DNA of 64,000 bases, from the IMG/VR virus record IMGVR_UViG_3300025141_000034, positions 1-64,000 of that record; one strand, 5' to 3'. The stretch comes from a virus. Both the position numbers and the translations under genes were made by a program. Positions 42,801 through 52,040 of this stretch are shown here, in pieces. How positions within the stretch are numbered: the stretch's first letter is position 1; every line of letters begins with the position of its first letter. The notes below the pieces were generated by a model. That model searched no databases, was not told where the DNA came from, and saw only the letters and a program-made list of their open reading frames with translations.

Positions 42801-43621
42801 GTTCGTTTGGAAAATTAAGACTTGACGTCTCTACAGATCAGCCGACCACAAAGTCAGATGCGCTTGGTACGATAACACTTACAGATTTTTCTCAACATTT
42901 TGTGTTCAGCGGATCAGCCCAGCGTCCTTGGAGCATATTTCAGTCATCTGCAAAGCTCGAAGCCTCCGCTGTAAAGGTAGCCTCAGCCAGCTTCTTTCAC
43001 ATGTCAGGATCAGGATTTGAGCCCAATAGAGAGAGGGTGATTAAGCCTCACACATTTCACTATAGCCATATTTCTCCTCACTTTGACCTATCTGAGACTG
43101 ATAGCAAAGTGAGGGTTAGAAGCTACCTGGAACCAGATAAGATAGAGGCAAGTGACTACGCATATCCCGCACCGCTTTATGACATCCCAAGGTCAGATAT
43201 TCCAGATGATGATATAAGATTTGCCATCGACTTTTCAATTGTCCAGGCATTAAATGAAGATATCATGACTCTCTTTTCCTCACTGGACTTCTTTAATAAT
43301 GCACTCGGCGATCCAAATTTAATGTTCGACGACTACTATCCAGATCTCGAGCAGCTAAGAAAGATTTATTTTAATCGTCTTGTAGATAAGATTAATATTA
43401 AGCAATTTTTTGAGTTCTTTAAGTGGTTTGATACAATGCTAGGTGTCATGATTGAGCAATTAATTCCCAAGAAGACTAATTTTAATGGAATTAATTTTGT
43501 GATAGAGTCTCATGTTCTTGAGCGACACAGGATGAGATATTTATCAGATGATATTTATTTAAAGCTATCTGAAAGAGAGTCAACATTTTCAGATCTTGTT
43601 GACAAGAATCTCGAGGACTAG
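39848..43621 (+). CDS. gp7/gpI-like baseplate wedge protein with two LamG-like domains
   Basis: This 1257-residue protein begins in a TAATG overlap. Residues about 160-375 and 690-985 look like concanavalin/LamG jelly rolls (F-Q-H-V-C-A-V, G-S-M-D-E-F-R-F-F, and later G-R-V-G-H-I-R-F-W-S). Between them, W-R-R-I-L-T-N-M-G-E and R-S-R-G-T-K-H-S-V-K-A-L-I-R (about 581-610) and G-I-E-P-D match the G-T-x-x-A-(V/L)-x-x-L segment of P2 gpI-type wedge proteins. The end (about 1190-1257) is helical with N-F-V-I-E-S-H-V-L-E-R. I infer the gp7/I role in a W-J-I baseplate core, enlarged by lectin domains. Confidence 0.55.
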   Translation: MSKEDRVLVQNKPKLFKPATIRGIKKGPGRTRETSLSDLKDTNIESTSSFRYDQPGDGIKSTQQLDIDWSDFENHTFFNSAVSKVNVAFDRIINDFPFDGTRRNIEAYTDSLTGYEKYILDIFPRNVGYLNFLGSSTAGLDQGIFIKVRDQAGSLFPQFSSLNTGENVLDPSTGSFSIEMQLLCAAATNNEQVICQRLVSDSYGFGLLLSGSSSTTEARILFSVMSGSSTQIASGTIDKGSFQHVCAVCDRTDGVNKLRLYSNEKFIGESDGQVEIGDVGFTADHYFTIGSGSIQHLSGTDSGSETPASKYTPLETFSGSMDEFRFFNSVRALDDQKRYAKKTIYSSHDLRLYFKFNEPSGSTGVNDVVLDSSGKSLHARVTNYLDAGSGIALRSSSSFYGSEIKSPMVDEDINLAPVLFPKFERVTELNTKLLTTASLYDNENPNLITKLIPQHYLEDGQYFQGLSSIDGGIGGHYSGSSIPGTGDLGSAQLLSALLFIYAKQFDEIKLFIDEFSNIIHVDYDASNSVSDPFLQFAGKYLGIELPRIFNNASIIQGVDGENLGLDQAKAANSLNYVQNLIWRRILTNMGEITRSRGTKHSVKALIRSIGIEPDNILRIREFGGPSTKTLRNLRVNRSEVSTMLDFSGSLGVPSQGWTASNLNYQGFSTGSSQSPRIMSPYLSASRFEVGFPTPIGTFVSKHIDYTTTVLTGSVNFSDGKFNPIWNHSVHGHSNNNNDGLFTSGSWSYEAIYQIPKLTTGSHFLTQSLARMHVTGASSPCDKHGVIFNLIAYSGSRRIDLFGRPGWAQNLVSSPEMRLILTGPDIFDGNLWNVCFGRFRSDDPTSGSGVHGSSSFYLRCSRNNYGELKEYFTTASLFKGERDSASIYQGGLQQRVLSSYNELGSFIVIGSQSIDRSTRLLNDVTRLPDDEWSAARYTQFSGRVGHIRFWSKAVTNTEFEEHTRNFKSLGVDNPKINFNFDRTTTGSFGKLRLDVSTDQPTTKSDALGTITLTDFSQHFVFSGSAQRPWSIFQSSAKLEASAVKVASASFFHMSGSGFEPNRERVIKPHTFHYSHISPHFDLSETDSKVRVRSYLEPDKIEASDYAYPAPLYDIPRSDIPDDDIRFAIDFSIVQALNEDIMTLFSSLDFFNNALGDPNLMFDDYYPDLEQLRKIYFNRLVDKINIKQFFEFFKWFDTMLGVMIEQLIPKKTNFNGINFVIESHVLERHRMRYLSDDIYLKLSERESTFSDLVDKNLED

Positions 43622-43624
43622 AAG

Positions 43625-46600
43625 ATGCCAGTATCTCCCTTTAAAGATAGGTTTGGAAAGGCTTTAGCTCTAACCGGCTCAGCTTCAGGATCATCTCCGC
43701 CTTCTGTCGGCGTAAGCTCATCATTTAAGATACTGAATACAGCAGCTGGAGGAATGAAGACAGCTAAGATTGACATCTATAGACAGGGTGTGAGCATAAC
43801 ATCAAGACGATATATCAGGAGAGATTCACCCTCAACAGTTAACGTATCTGGTCAGACTGCAACAATTGGCTCACTTCCAGTCTTAACATCTAACGGCATG
43901 GACGGTGAGACACTAGAGGAGATCCACGCTATTGAGGTTAGGGATTTTGGTCAACCCAAGCTATTCGTTGACGATGAGCCATTTGAAGACATGGCCTCCA
44001 TGAAGATCCATACCAGAATCTCATCAGATATAACCTCCGCGTATGGTGGTGCGATAGCGTATCTAAATGATACCAATCAGCAGCTATATCCAGTAATATT
44101 ATCTAATGTTTCAATGAAATATCCGGATCAGATGGACGGTGTCATCGAGCCATTTCCAATCAGAGAGGTTATAAGTAACAGATCTGCTGAGACTCCGTTT
44201 GTTGCCCACAGGGTAAGGGCAGATATTTTAGATGGAAATATTGAGGAATCTTACGGCTCTGATAGGGTGACACAGATTATGTCTGTGACAGCTTCACAGC
44301 AAATTGATCCATTTATAGATTCTGCTGAGATAGCTATGGCAGATGGTGGTACATTTACGCTATTTGCACCAGGATTTACATCTGATCTTCAGCGAATTTT
44401 ACCACCCTTTCTTGACAGAGGTTCACCCGGTGCTGAGGGTAAGGAGAGATTTTGTAAGATTCTTGTTGGAACAGGATCTCTAAGGGATTTAGGTCTCATT
44501 GACAGCCATCACAAGTCAGCAGGTTCAGGATTCACCTATGGAAATAATCCAGAAGGAACAGATTCACTAGCATTCGGTGGGCTTCTCAGTACAGGCTCTA
44601 CAAGCATGTCAAGATTCTTAAGCAAGCCCCCGCGTCTTGAGTTAAGGGAGACAGACTCTAGAACTGGATCATATCCGACTATCAATAGAACAGGTGATAG
44701 GAGTAGACATGGAAAGTATAGCATTAACTTTGACGATAGAAAGACAGTCATCTTTACATCTGCTTCTGCTGTGTACCCACAGGTTTTAAACTTTGACTCC
44801 CCAAGCTTTATCTTTCCAACGAGCTCACTAGGAAAGGTCACAAGAAATCTAAGAAAAGGTGTGTCAGACATACGTGTTGAGTTTACACCAGGAGAGGCCT
44901 TAGGGCCATATGACGATAGCCTGATATCTCTGGGATCAAGTTCATTCTACATGACAGGAACAACAACCGATATAATGGATGGATTTTCTGGTCCGCTCAA
45001 GAGTAAGACACAGATATTTTTTGACGTCACTCCCAGTGAGACACTTACGCTGACTAGATCGCCCAATAGTAGATTTAGTATATTGGATTCAGGTGCAGAA
45101 TCTACAAAGACAGGATTTGCATACTGGAATAGCACATCTCGACGGTGGGAGCAAATAGGGCTTAAAGATCCTGCAACAGGGGCTGATATTAAGTTTGACT
45201 ACGCAGCAGAAGGCTCCGCAATAAACAATGTCACTAGTGGAACAAACACATATCCCCAGCAGTTTACACCATGTCAGCACACGACATTTACAAAAGGTCA
45301 AATAATTGGAAAACCTTTCAATAGTGTTCTTAGGTCAAGGCTATATCACCTAATAGGTTCTCCAACAGTCTCTTCTTTTGCGCCGTTTAAGACCACCTAT
45401 CACGCAACAAGCAGCCAGACGATAAGCATGTCTGACTATATCTCACACCCATTTCTCTTAGAAAAAATCGTCGTTAAGATGGAGGGGCGTGCACAGAGAG
45501 TGCACCCTAGGGCAAAAGAGGGTGCTGCGATTAGGCATCAAGATGATTACATGTTTTTCATCTACAGACAGGAAAGGAGAAATCCAAGCGGAAGCTTTAG
45601 AGGGGGTGGGCCTGACGATAACTCACCAGGAACGCCGACGCCGTCAAATTTCTTCAGAGTGGATTCTGCGACTGATATCTCAGGAAGCCAACGATTTCTT
45701 GTTTGCAGCGGAGCGATGACATTCTATCAGGGAACTGTTGCTACAACAGATGCAGGATCAAATAGAGTTACTTACGACTATAAGCCAGTTAACTCTCCAG
45801 CATTCTCCTATGATTTTAACATTCTAGCTGCAGGAGCAACACAGAGAGTTGGAGCGTTTACAGGATCCATTAAGCTAGAGATCGAACCAGCAGTGGCAAC
45901 ACAGGGAATAAAGGGTAGGTCAGTTATCTTTGATAGTGATTCTCCAAATGCAGCAACAAGAGGTGCTGGTATCTATCACTACTGGCCCGGTGGAACAACG
46001 TCAAAACCATTTATGCACGGTGGGCATAGAGTCAATATTACAGACTCCTATGACATGGTCAAACCCTCAATATATACAGGAAAGGCTGGAATTGATGCGT
46101 CATACGGCCAGTGGACATTTACTCAAATAACAAATGGTACTGTTCCAAAGTCAAGTCTCGGACCAAGACAGCTTCCAATAACTGAGATAGATTCAAGAAC
46201 CTTTAGGCCTTTAGGCGGACCCATCGGTGACCCTATTGAATTTGGAAATAATACAAATGCAGCTAAGGGAATGGCTCCGAGAAGGGATGCAAATCAGTCA
46301 GCTAAGTCACCCTACATTCTATTTCCTGAAGATAAGATTGTCTTTGGTCTAGAGGCAGCCATTGCGCCAGGAGACATATCAAGCATGACAGGGTCAGGAA
46401 ATGCTGGTGGAGGATTCGGTGGGCAAAATTCACTTACCGGATCTAAGCTTGAGATATTTCAGTCAGACTCTAGACAGACAATTGTATTTTACGGATCACT
46501 CATAAGAGATGGAAAGGAACATCACGACACACTTAACCAGCCGTTGACATCTGACGCCATTCACGAGATGATCTTCGAGCCAGTCGTTGATCAGTGGGAC

Positions 46601-47632
46601 ATATCTTCAGAAGCTGTAAATGCAGGAACATATGCTGACAACTATGTTACAGGGACTATGACATCTGCTCCATATCCTCACAACGCAGATGCAGATGAGT
46701 TCTCTAATAATCTCAATTCAGTTGTTAGAGGTGTGGCTGGAAGCTTTATCAAGGGGACAGCACCTAATCGTGCTGGGTCTTTTCAAAGATCTGTCACCAT
46801 GTTTGACAGCTCTCAGAGATTCTATGACACGATAATGCCAGATCTTAAGACATATGTCAGACGATCAGGCGGATTTCAAGAGCTGCAAGCGTCAGGATCG
46901 ATGAGCACAATAGTCTTTAATCCGACTAAATTTTACATCGAGGGCGACGGTCATAGAATGCCATTCCCATATGATGGAAATCCTACGAGAAATATATCTG
47001 ATTCTACAAACCTATTAGTAATATCAGCCGCAGGATCTAGCTATCTGTATGGATCGTCGCAGTCGTCTCTAATTAGAAGACTTCTCTTTATGATTGGATT
47101 TGAAGGCGGAACATTTGACACGTATACCACATTTACCGGTAAGACGGGAGCAACCACTACAACTATAGCGTCATTTGCTCACGCACACCCACAGTCAACT
47201 GGCGCAATGGGATATAGGTATGGAATACAAAATATCTATCCAGAAAATCCCAGAGCCGTATTTAGAAGAGATAGCTATGGTCAATTTAGAGATATGCTTG
47301 AGCAGAGAAAAGAGGGAAGATTTTTTGAACCATTTTTATCTGACATAGATAATTTAAATCTTAGAGGTAAGAGTGAGAGCACCGTCGGCGATCCAGCTGT
47401 ATTCTGTAAGTTTACTAAACCAAGTTCAGATGAATCAGAAGATCCCTATCTAACAACGTGCTCTAATATGAGCTTTGCCTCAACGTCTTCACTTCCATTC
47501 TTCGATGGTGAGATTGTTAATATTACCAATCCAACTCTACTTAAGACAGTTGCTGTGGTGAAGGGAACAACCCTCCCAGCTGCAGTTCAGACAGCCCTGC
47601 AGACTCCTGGAATTAATTCTAAAAAGGGTTAA
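43625..47632 (+). CDS. Very large virion protein of unknown family
   Basis: This 1335-residue protein is Gly/Ser/Thr-rich and beta-predicted, with turns such as T-G-S-A-S-G-S-S and many S-G-T/T-G-S motifs. I find no catalytic motif and no coiled coil. It starts 3 bases after the gpI/gp7-like gene and ends 9 bases before the fibre-like gene, so it is inferred to be a baseplate or tail-fibre network protein. It could take the place of T4 gp10 or gp12-type proteins, but there is no motif to prove it. Confidence 0.5.
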   Translation: MPVSPFKDRFGKALALTGSASGSSPPSVGVSSSFKILNTAAGGMKTAKIDIYRQGVSITSRRYIRRDSPSTVNVSGQTATIGSLPVLTSNGMDGETLEEIHAIEVRDFGQPKLFVDDEPFEDMASMKIHTRISSDITSAYGGAIAYLNDTNQQLYPVILSNVSMKYPDQMDGVIEPFPIREVISNRSAETPFVAHRVRADILDGNIEESYGSDRVTQIMSVTASQQIDPFIDSAEIAMADGGTFTLFAPGFTSDLQRILPPFLDRGSPGAEGKERFCKILVGTGSLRDLGLIDSHHKSAGSGFTYGNNPEGTDSLAFGGLLSTGSTSMSRFLSKPPRLELRETDSRTGSYPTINRTGDRSRHGKYSINFDDRKTVIFTSASAVYPQVLNFDSPSFIFPTSSLGKVTRNLRKGVSDIRVEFTPGEALGPYDDSLISLGSSSFYMTGTTTDIMDGFSGPLKSKTQIFFDVTPSETLTLTRSPNSRFSILDSGAESTKTGFAYWNSTSRRWEQIGLKDPATGADIKFDYAAEGSAINNVTSGTNTYPQQFTPCQHTTFTKGQIIGKPFNSVLRSRLYHLIGSPTVSSFAPFKTTYHATSSQTISMSDYISHPFLLEKIVVKMEGRAQRVHPRAKEGAAIRHQDDYMFFIYRQERRNPSGSFRGGGPDDNSPGTPTPSNFFRVDSATDISGSQRFLVCSGAMTFYQGTVATTDAGSNRVTYDYKPVNSPAFSYDFNILAAGATQRVGAFTGSIKLEIEPAVATQGIKGRSVIFDSDSPNAATRGAGIYHYWPGGTTSKPFMHGGHRVNITDSYDMVKPSIYTGKAGIDASYGQWTFTQITNGTVPKSSLGPRQLPITEIDSRTFRPLGGPIGDPIEFGNNTNAAKGMAPRRDANQSAKSPYILFPEDKIVFGLEAAIAPGDISSMTGSGNAGGGFGGQNSLTGSKLEIFQSDSRQTIVFYGSLIRDGKEHHDTLNQPLTSDAIHEMIFEPVVDQWDISSEAVNAGTYADNYVTGTMTSAPYPHNADADEFSNNLNSVVRGVAGSFIKGTAPNRAGSFQRSVTMFDSSQRFYDTIMPDLKTYVRRSGGFQELQASGSMSTIVFNPTKFYIEGDGHRMPFPYDGNPTRNISDSTNLLVISAAGSSYLYGSSQSSLIRRLLFMIGFEGGTFDTYTTFTGKTGATTTTIASFAHAHPQSTGAMGYRYGIQNIYPENPRAVFRRDSYGQFRDMLEQRKEGRFFEPFLSDIDNLNLRGKSESTVGDPAVFCKFTKPSSDESEDPYLTTCSNMSFASTSSLPFFDGEIVNITNPTLLKTVAVVKGTTLPAAVQTALQTPGINSKKG

Positions 47633-47641
47633 TGAATAGTA

Positions 47642-48253
47642 ATGGCAACAACGACACTATATGATTCTGATCTTAGAAAAGTAGAATCCATTACTGTCAG
47701 GTCAGGATCAGATGAGGGAGATATTGACGTAACAATATTTCCAAACAGGATTCAGATAGGTTTGGATGATAGCGACTTCAATCATGTCAATGTAGTGTCA
47801 GGAAGCCTCAAGGTAACTGACAGGATTAACGGAAAAATACTTCACTATACACATCATAACTTTACCGTTGCATCAACAAGTGTCAACTATATTCCTATGA
47901 GCTCAACAACAGAAACTACAACTGTAACAGATCAACAGGTAGGATTTCAAGCACCCCACAACGGCCAGCTTAAGAAGGTTTTAACTAAGGTAAATGTTGT
48001 GTGGGGAACTAACCTGGCCCATAGCACAACAATTGCATTTCACAAAGGTCCTGACGGAACTGAGAGTGTTAGTGCGTCAGCAACAGAATCTGGCACAGTA
48101 GCGCTGATAGCTTCAAATACTACTAAAACAGCATCTTTCTCAAGCTCAACATTTAGTGCGGGTGATACAGTTGCAATTTCAATAGACCCATATGCAAGCA
48201 CTTCTGGAAAGGTAAGAATGACTTGTGTGTGGGAATATGACACTAACACATAA
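47642..48253 (+). CDS. Fibre-like virion protein (paralogue of the 2-265 gene)
   Basis: This 203-residue protein has an N-terminal strand region with V-R-S-G-S-D-E-G-D-I, then V-G-F-Q-A-P-H-N-G-Q-L near 100-110 and a C-terminal T-I-A-F-H-K-G, F-S-A-G-D-T-V-A-I-S-I-D-P and V-W-E-Y-D. The last elements match the C-terminal part of the gene at 2-265, indicating two members of one beta-rich virion family on the two sides of the glycan block. Small trimeric fibre, head-decoration or tail-tip roles are all possible. Confidence 0.55.
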   Translation: MATTTLYDSDLRKVESITVRSGSDEGDIDVTIFPNRIQIGLDDSDFNHVNVVSGSLKVTDRINGKILHYTHHNFTVASTSVNYIPMSSTTETTTVTDQQVGFQAPHNGQLKKVLTKVNVVWGTNLAHSTTIAFHKGPDGTESVSASATESGTVALIASNTTKTASFSSSTFSAGDTVAISIDPYASTSGKVRMTCVWEYDTNT

Positions 48254-48256
48254 TTA
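48249..48256 (+). promoter_or_regulatory. Late-promoter-like element CATAATTA
   Basis: CATAATTA overlaps the end of the fibre-like gene and is followed by GTGAATAGGAG leading to the GTG at 48273. It repeats the ATAATTAGTG-(2-3)-TAGGAG layout seen before the gp25 gene (35971-35987). It matches the T4 late octamer at 6 of 8 positions, so it may mark a late promoter or simply a conserved ribosome-binding leader. Confidence 0.25.
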
Positions 48257-48272
48257 GTGAATAGGAGAGACA

Positions 48273-49253
48273 GTGGCTGGAATACTTGACAACAAACTTC
48301 GGATCATGGACGTTGTAGTAACAGAGGAAGGAAAGCGCCAGATCACATCTGGAAAGATGAATATTGAGTTTGCAACGTTTACTGATGGCCACACATTTTA
48401 TCAGGGAGATGTGGCTAGCGGATCAGCAGATGCTTCAGATAGAATATTTTTAGAGGCTGTGTGCCTTCCAAGGGATCAGATCACGTTTGAGACAGATGAC
48501 TCAGGAAATCTAGTGTCATTTACTGGAGGAGATTACGAGGTCGGATCTGATGGAACTCTCTATCAGGGAACAGACAACAGGAGGCTTGATCCTGTTTCAA
48601 GTGGATCAGTCTTCTCAAGCCTTGTGGATACAGTTCTCTCTTCTTCTATTGATAATTTTAAAAATCTTCAAACAATTGGAACAAAGACAATATTTGATGA
48701 TCATGCGTTTCAAACAGATGTTGACTTTATTGATTTTTATATTTCAGAAAATTCTCCAATGATAGGAGGTGCTGATGATGTTGATGCATCAATTAGCATA
48801 GACATCATAGAGCCGTTATTTTTGGATTATCGAACGTCTCACATCGATAATTTTCAGTTTCTACCTCCAATAATCACGTCTGATAGGTCGTCAACTGGAG
48901 CTGAGGAGTCATTTGGAGAGTACACAGACCTTAATCAGCTTGTGTATCAGGGGACCGAGGCGACGTGGATGACAGCATATGGTTCACGAAGCACATACTC
49001 TACACTTTACGGATATCAGTATTCTGATATTGAGTTTACAAAGAATAGTAAAGATGCAAATATCATGTTTCAAGTCTTTGAGTCAGGTGGAACAGTTGAC
49101 TCGAGGCTGAAGAAGCTTGACGTTATTGATGCAGGTGTGTATGTCACAGATGAGGGACTTTCCTATCAGACATTTTTTGTCGGAAAGGTCTTTATTGATA
49201 GTGTTGGACAGCCTACATTTGTTAACATATTTCAGATAACACTGGCGGAGTAA
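48273..49253 (+). CDS. Virion protein with L-x-D-V-V-x-T-x-x-G N-terminal motif
   Basis: A GTG start with TAGGAGAG upstream gives a 326-residue protein. The N-terminus (R-I-M-D-V-V-V-T-E-E-G-K-R-Q-I-T-S-G, then F-A-T-F-T-D-G) matches a family of phage structural proteins also represented by the gene at 58585. The middle is acidic and the end is beta-type. It is located between two fibre/baseplate-type genes and is probably a tail or fibre connector. No enzymatic motif is visible. Confidence 0.55.
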   Translation: MAGILDNKLRIMDVVVTEEGKRQITSGKMNIEFATFTDGHTFYQGDVASGSADASDRIFLEAVCLPRDQITFETDDSGNLVSFTGGDYEVGSDGTLYQGTDNRRLDPVSSGSVFSSLVDTVLSSSIDNFKNLQTIGTKTIFDDHAFQTDVDFIDFYISENSPMIGGADDVDASISIDIIEPLFLDYRTSHIDNFQFLPPIITSDRSSTGAEESFGEYTDLNQLVYQGTEATWMTAYGSRSTYSTLYGYQYSDIEFTKNSKDANIMFQVFESGGTVDSRLKKLDVIDAGVYVTDEGLSYQTFFVGKVFIDSVGQPTFVNIFQITLAE

Positions 49254-49256
49254 AAA

Positions 49257-52040
49257 GTGAAGATAAGTCTACCTGTAATTTCTGCACTTCAAGATGGTGA
49301 TGAGATATGCGAGATTAAAGACTATGCGACAACATCAACTGGAGACATTGTCTATAACTACTCCTTCTCTATTGATGCAACTACAAATGATCTTTTAAAT
49401 AATGACGTCGTAAGCCTAAGAGTTACACTGCTATCTACAAAGACGTCATCACCTACAAATGACTTTAGAAAGTTAGCTTCCGGAGATCTCTCTCCCGTAT
49501 CAGATTCAGTCGGATTGACTATTTCCGATAAGAAAGAGCAGTCATTTTCTAAAAATTCTACAGTCGCAACTTCTATTCTTAAGTCACACATACAGATGAA
49601 ACAGTCAATAAGAGATAATAAAATATCTGAATCACTATCTAGAATTGATTATGCAGAAATTTCTGTTGATTCAATAATGAATGCAGATTCAAAATCTGCA
49701 CTTCTAGAAGGAAAGACTAGGACGGCAATCACGTCAGGAACTGGCGATGAAATTTCGCTGGGCTCAAGAGTTTCTGATATATTTTTTGATGGCGACTTTG
49801 AGATATCAACGCAGAGAAGAAAGAATATATCCGCTGCTAAGTCATCACAGGCTAGCGATATTCCCGTCTTAGATACAATTCTTGTTCAACCGCCTAGCCC
49901 AAGTGCTAGATCGAATCGTGGAAGTTCATCAAAAAACTATGAGACAGATGCTAGCGGAAATGTTGTAGAGGTCTCAGGAATTCCAAACATTAGCCAGTCT
50001 ACAACACAAGATCCTCTCTCTGGAATACTTGAAAGATCTGGAAAGGGAAGTTCTACTCCCTCATCTATTGACTCAAGTCCGCAGGCAGCGAGTTGGACAT
50101 CTGCAATGGCTCACGGTCTGGCTTCTTCACAGATTATTGCAAAGGATATGGGTAGTATCATAAATTCAGCACATGATAACTTTGCAGGTACATCAACAAA
50201 ATTTTCATCAGATGTTAGTGGGAAATCAGCTTTAACAACAGATGACGTTGATCAGCTTGCAGCTTCTCTAAGGTCGGGATTGGAAAAAATTCCAAGTGTG
50301 CCACCGTCAAAGATGTCAGATATCAATGGTAGTGAATATGTCTCAGTCAAGGTTGACACAACTACAGAAAATCTAATATTTAAGACAGATTTAAGTGTTC
50401 CTTCATCGTTACTGTCTAATCCGTCATCTTTTTATGTGGTTTTAGATCTAATGGACACGAATGGAAGAACTGTTCAAACAAAAACAAGAGTTATAGATCA
50501 CGCTAAAAAAGTTTCCGAGCTATATTATTTAACAATTCCGCCATCCATTACAGCAATTCAATCTGAAGATTCAACGATTCGTGTTACTTTAAATCAGATG
50601 GACCCTAGCGGGAAGAAAATCCGTCTGCTTACAAAGGTCATGGATGAGATAACATTTACTAATGGTGATGTATTTCAAACAGTTGGAACATACAATGCAA
50701 CCCATAAGGGTGACTCAGTGAGCATTGGAATCAACCCGCATCCTGGAAATACAATTCTAGTTAGAGCAATTGCAATGTCTTCAGCTGGTGCCTTAGGAAC
50801 ATTTTCAGATGTAATAATAAAATCCGTCTCCAAACCTCCGGCAATATTACTTGGAAATGAGCTTGGTGAACCTGCAATTTCTTCTAAAAATATTTTATCT
50901 GGAATAGAGGTTTCAGCAACAGTTATGATAGGAAGCCCGGTTGCAATATACTTCTTACGCAAGGATCTGACTGCTGGTGAGAGACTATTTACAACTCTAT
51001 CACCTAAGTCTTATGATGCATTCTACAGGGGTGGAAAGAGATGTCAGCTAATTGATACAGCTGTAACAAAAGATCATGTGTATGAATATAAGTGTAAGTT
51101 AATTTTTAAAAATGGTTTAGAGAAAATTTCTAAGAATAGTGCAATTATTTTAAATTTTAAAATTCAGGATAATATTTCAATAGAATCTCAGACTCCCAAG
51201 ATTAAAAAAATAAGCTCAAAAGGTGCATATTCAATTAAGGTTGATATGAAAATTAATATTCCTGAATCAGATGCCGATACTGTTAAATCTATTTTTGACA
51301 ATTTAGGACTGTCAGATATCTTTAGTGACGAAATATCAGATATTAAAGATGAACTTGAAACTATTGCTGTCTTTAGCGTTAAGCGATTTGACTTTAAAAC
51401 TGGAATCGAGCATGACTTAGGAATGTTTCCACAGGGCTTATTTACAGATGAAGGTGATTTAACAAAGGGTATTCCCACACCTGATAGCGGCGGTGAATTT
51501 TTGTATAAGTTTGAGGCATTGATTAGGGTGCCTAGTGAAGCTCTCTCTGACGTTTCTGTAAAGACTGATCCAAACTTTAGTGAGAAATTTATATCACCAA
51601 TAGCAATTCGTGATGGAACACTGTCGTATGGAAGCTCACTTATATCTAACCACGCTGAAAATGTCTTCGAATTAGGTAAGACGGGAATTGTTAAGACTGT
51701 GAGAGTCACAATACCCTCTACAGATTCAGTTCAAATAAATTCTAACAAGATTAAAGTGACAAATAAGAATGATGTGAGAGTTTCATGGACAGTTTCAGGA
51801 AACATTGCCAAGATAGATCACTTTATTATTTTAGCATCTAGAAATGGTGTGACGATCCCAGTGGGAACACATCACAGTTCATCAAGGGGAGGTGGATTCT
51901 CCTATGTAGACACATCTCAGAAAAATATTCTAGGAATGATTAAGTACAGTATTGTACCAGTTTTTTCAGATTTTACAAGAGGCTTACCGTCATCTGTGGG
52001 CTCAGCAGTGATCAGTAAGGAGGTTTCAAATGGCAGGTAG
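49257..52040 (+). CDS. Large Ig/FN3-like virion protein
   Basis: This 927-residue protein starts at GTG 49257. The first third is Ser/Asp-rich and low complexity; residues about 370-930 read as repeated beta-sandwich units (V-Y-E-Y-K-C-K-L, S-I-K-V-D-M-K-I), and the last unit (about 840-925: D-V-R-V-S-W-T-V-S-G, then Y-S-I-V-P-V-F-S-D) is fibronectin-like. Such repeats usually form rod-like spacers or carbohydrate-contact modules on virions. It overlaps the next gene by 11 bases. Confidence 0.5.
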   Translation: MKISLPVISALQDGDEICEIKDYATTSTGDIVYNYSFSIDATTNDLLNNDVVSLRVTLLSTKTSSPTNDFRKLASGDLSPVSDSVGLTISDKKEQSFSKNSTVATSILKSHIQMKQSIRDNKISESLSRIDYAEISVDSIMNADSKSALLEGKTRTAITSGTGDEISLGSRVSDIFFDGDFEISTQRRKNISAAKSSQASDIPVLDTILVQPPSPSARSNRGSSSKNYETDASGNVVEVSGIPNISQSTTQDPLSGILERSGKGSSTPSSIDSSPQAASWTSAMAHGLASSQIIAKDMGSIINSAHDNFAGTSTKFSSDVSGKSALTTDDVDQLAASLRSGLEKIPSVPPSKMSDINGSEYVSVKVDTTTENLIFKTDLSVPSSLLSNPSSFYVVLDLMDTNGRTVQTKTRVIDHAKKVSELYYLTIPPSITAIQSEDSTIRVTLNQMDPSGKKIRLLTKVMDEITFTNGDVFQTVGTYNATHKGDSVSIGINPHPGNTILVRAIAMSSAGALGTFSDVIIKSVSKPPAILLGNELGEPAISSKNILSGIEVSATVMIGSPVAIYFLRKDLTAGERLFTTLSPKSYDAFYRGGKRCQLIDTAVTKDHVYEYKCKLIFKNGLEKISKNSAIILNFKIQDNISIESQTPKIKKISSKGAYSIKVDMKINIPESDADTVKSIFDNLGLSDIFSDEISDIKDELETIAVFSVKRFDFKTGIEHDLGMFPQGLFTDEGDLTKGIPTPDSGGEFLYKFEALIRVPSEALSDVSVKTDPNFSEKFISPIAIRDGTLSYGSSLISNHAENVFELGKTGIVKTVRVTIPSTDSVQINSNKIKVTNKNDVRVSWTVSGNIAKIDHFIILASRNGVTIPVGTHHSSSRGGGFSYVDTSQKNILGMIKYSIVPVFSDFTRGLPSSVGSAVISKEVSNGR

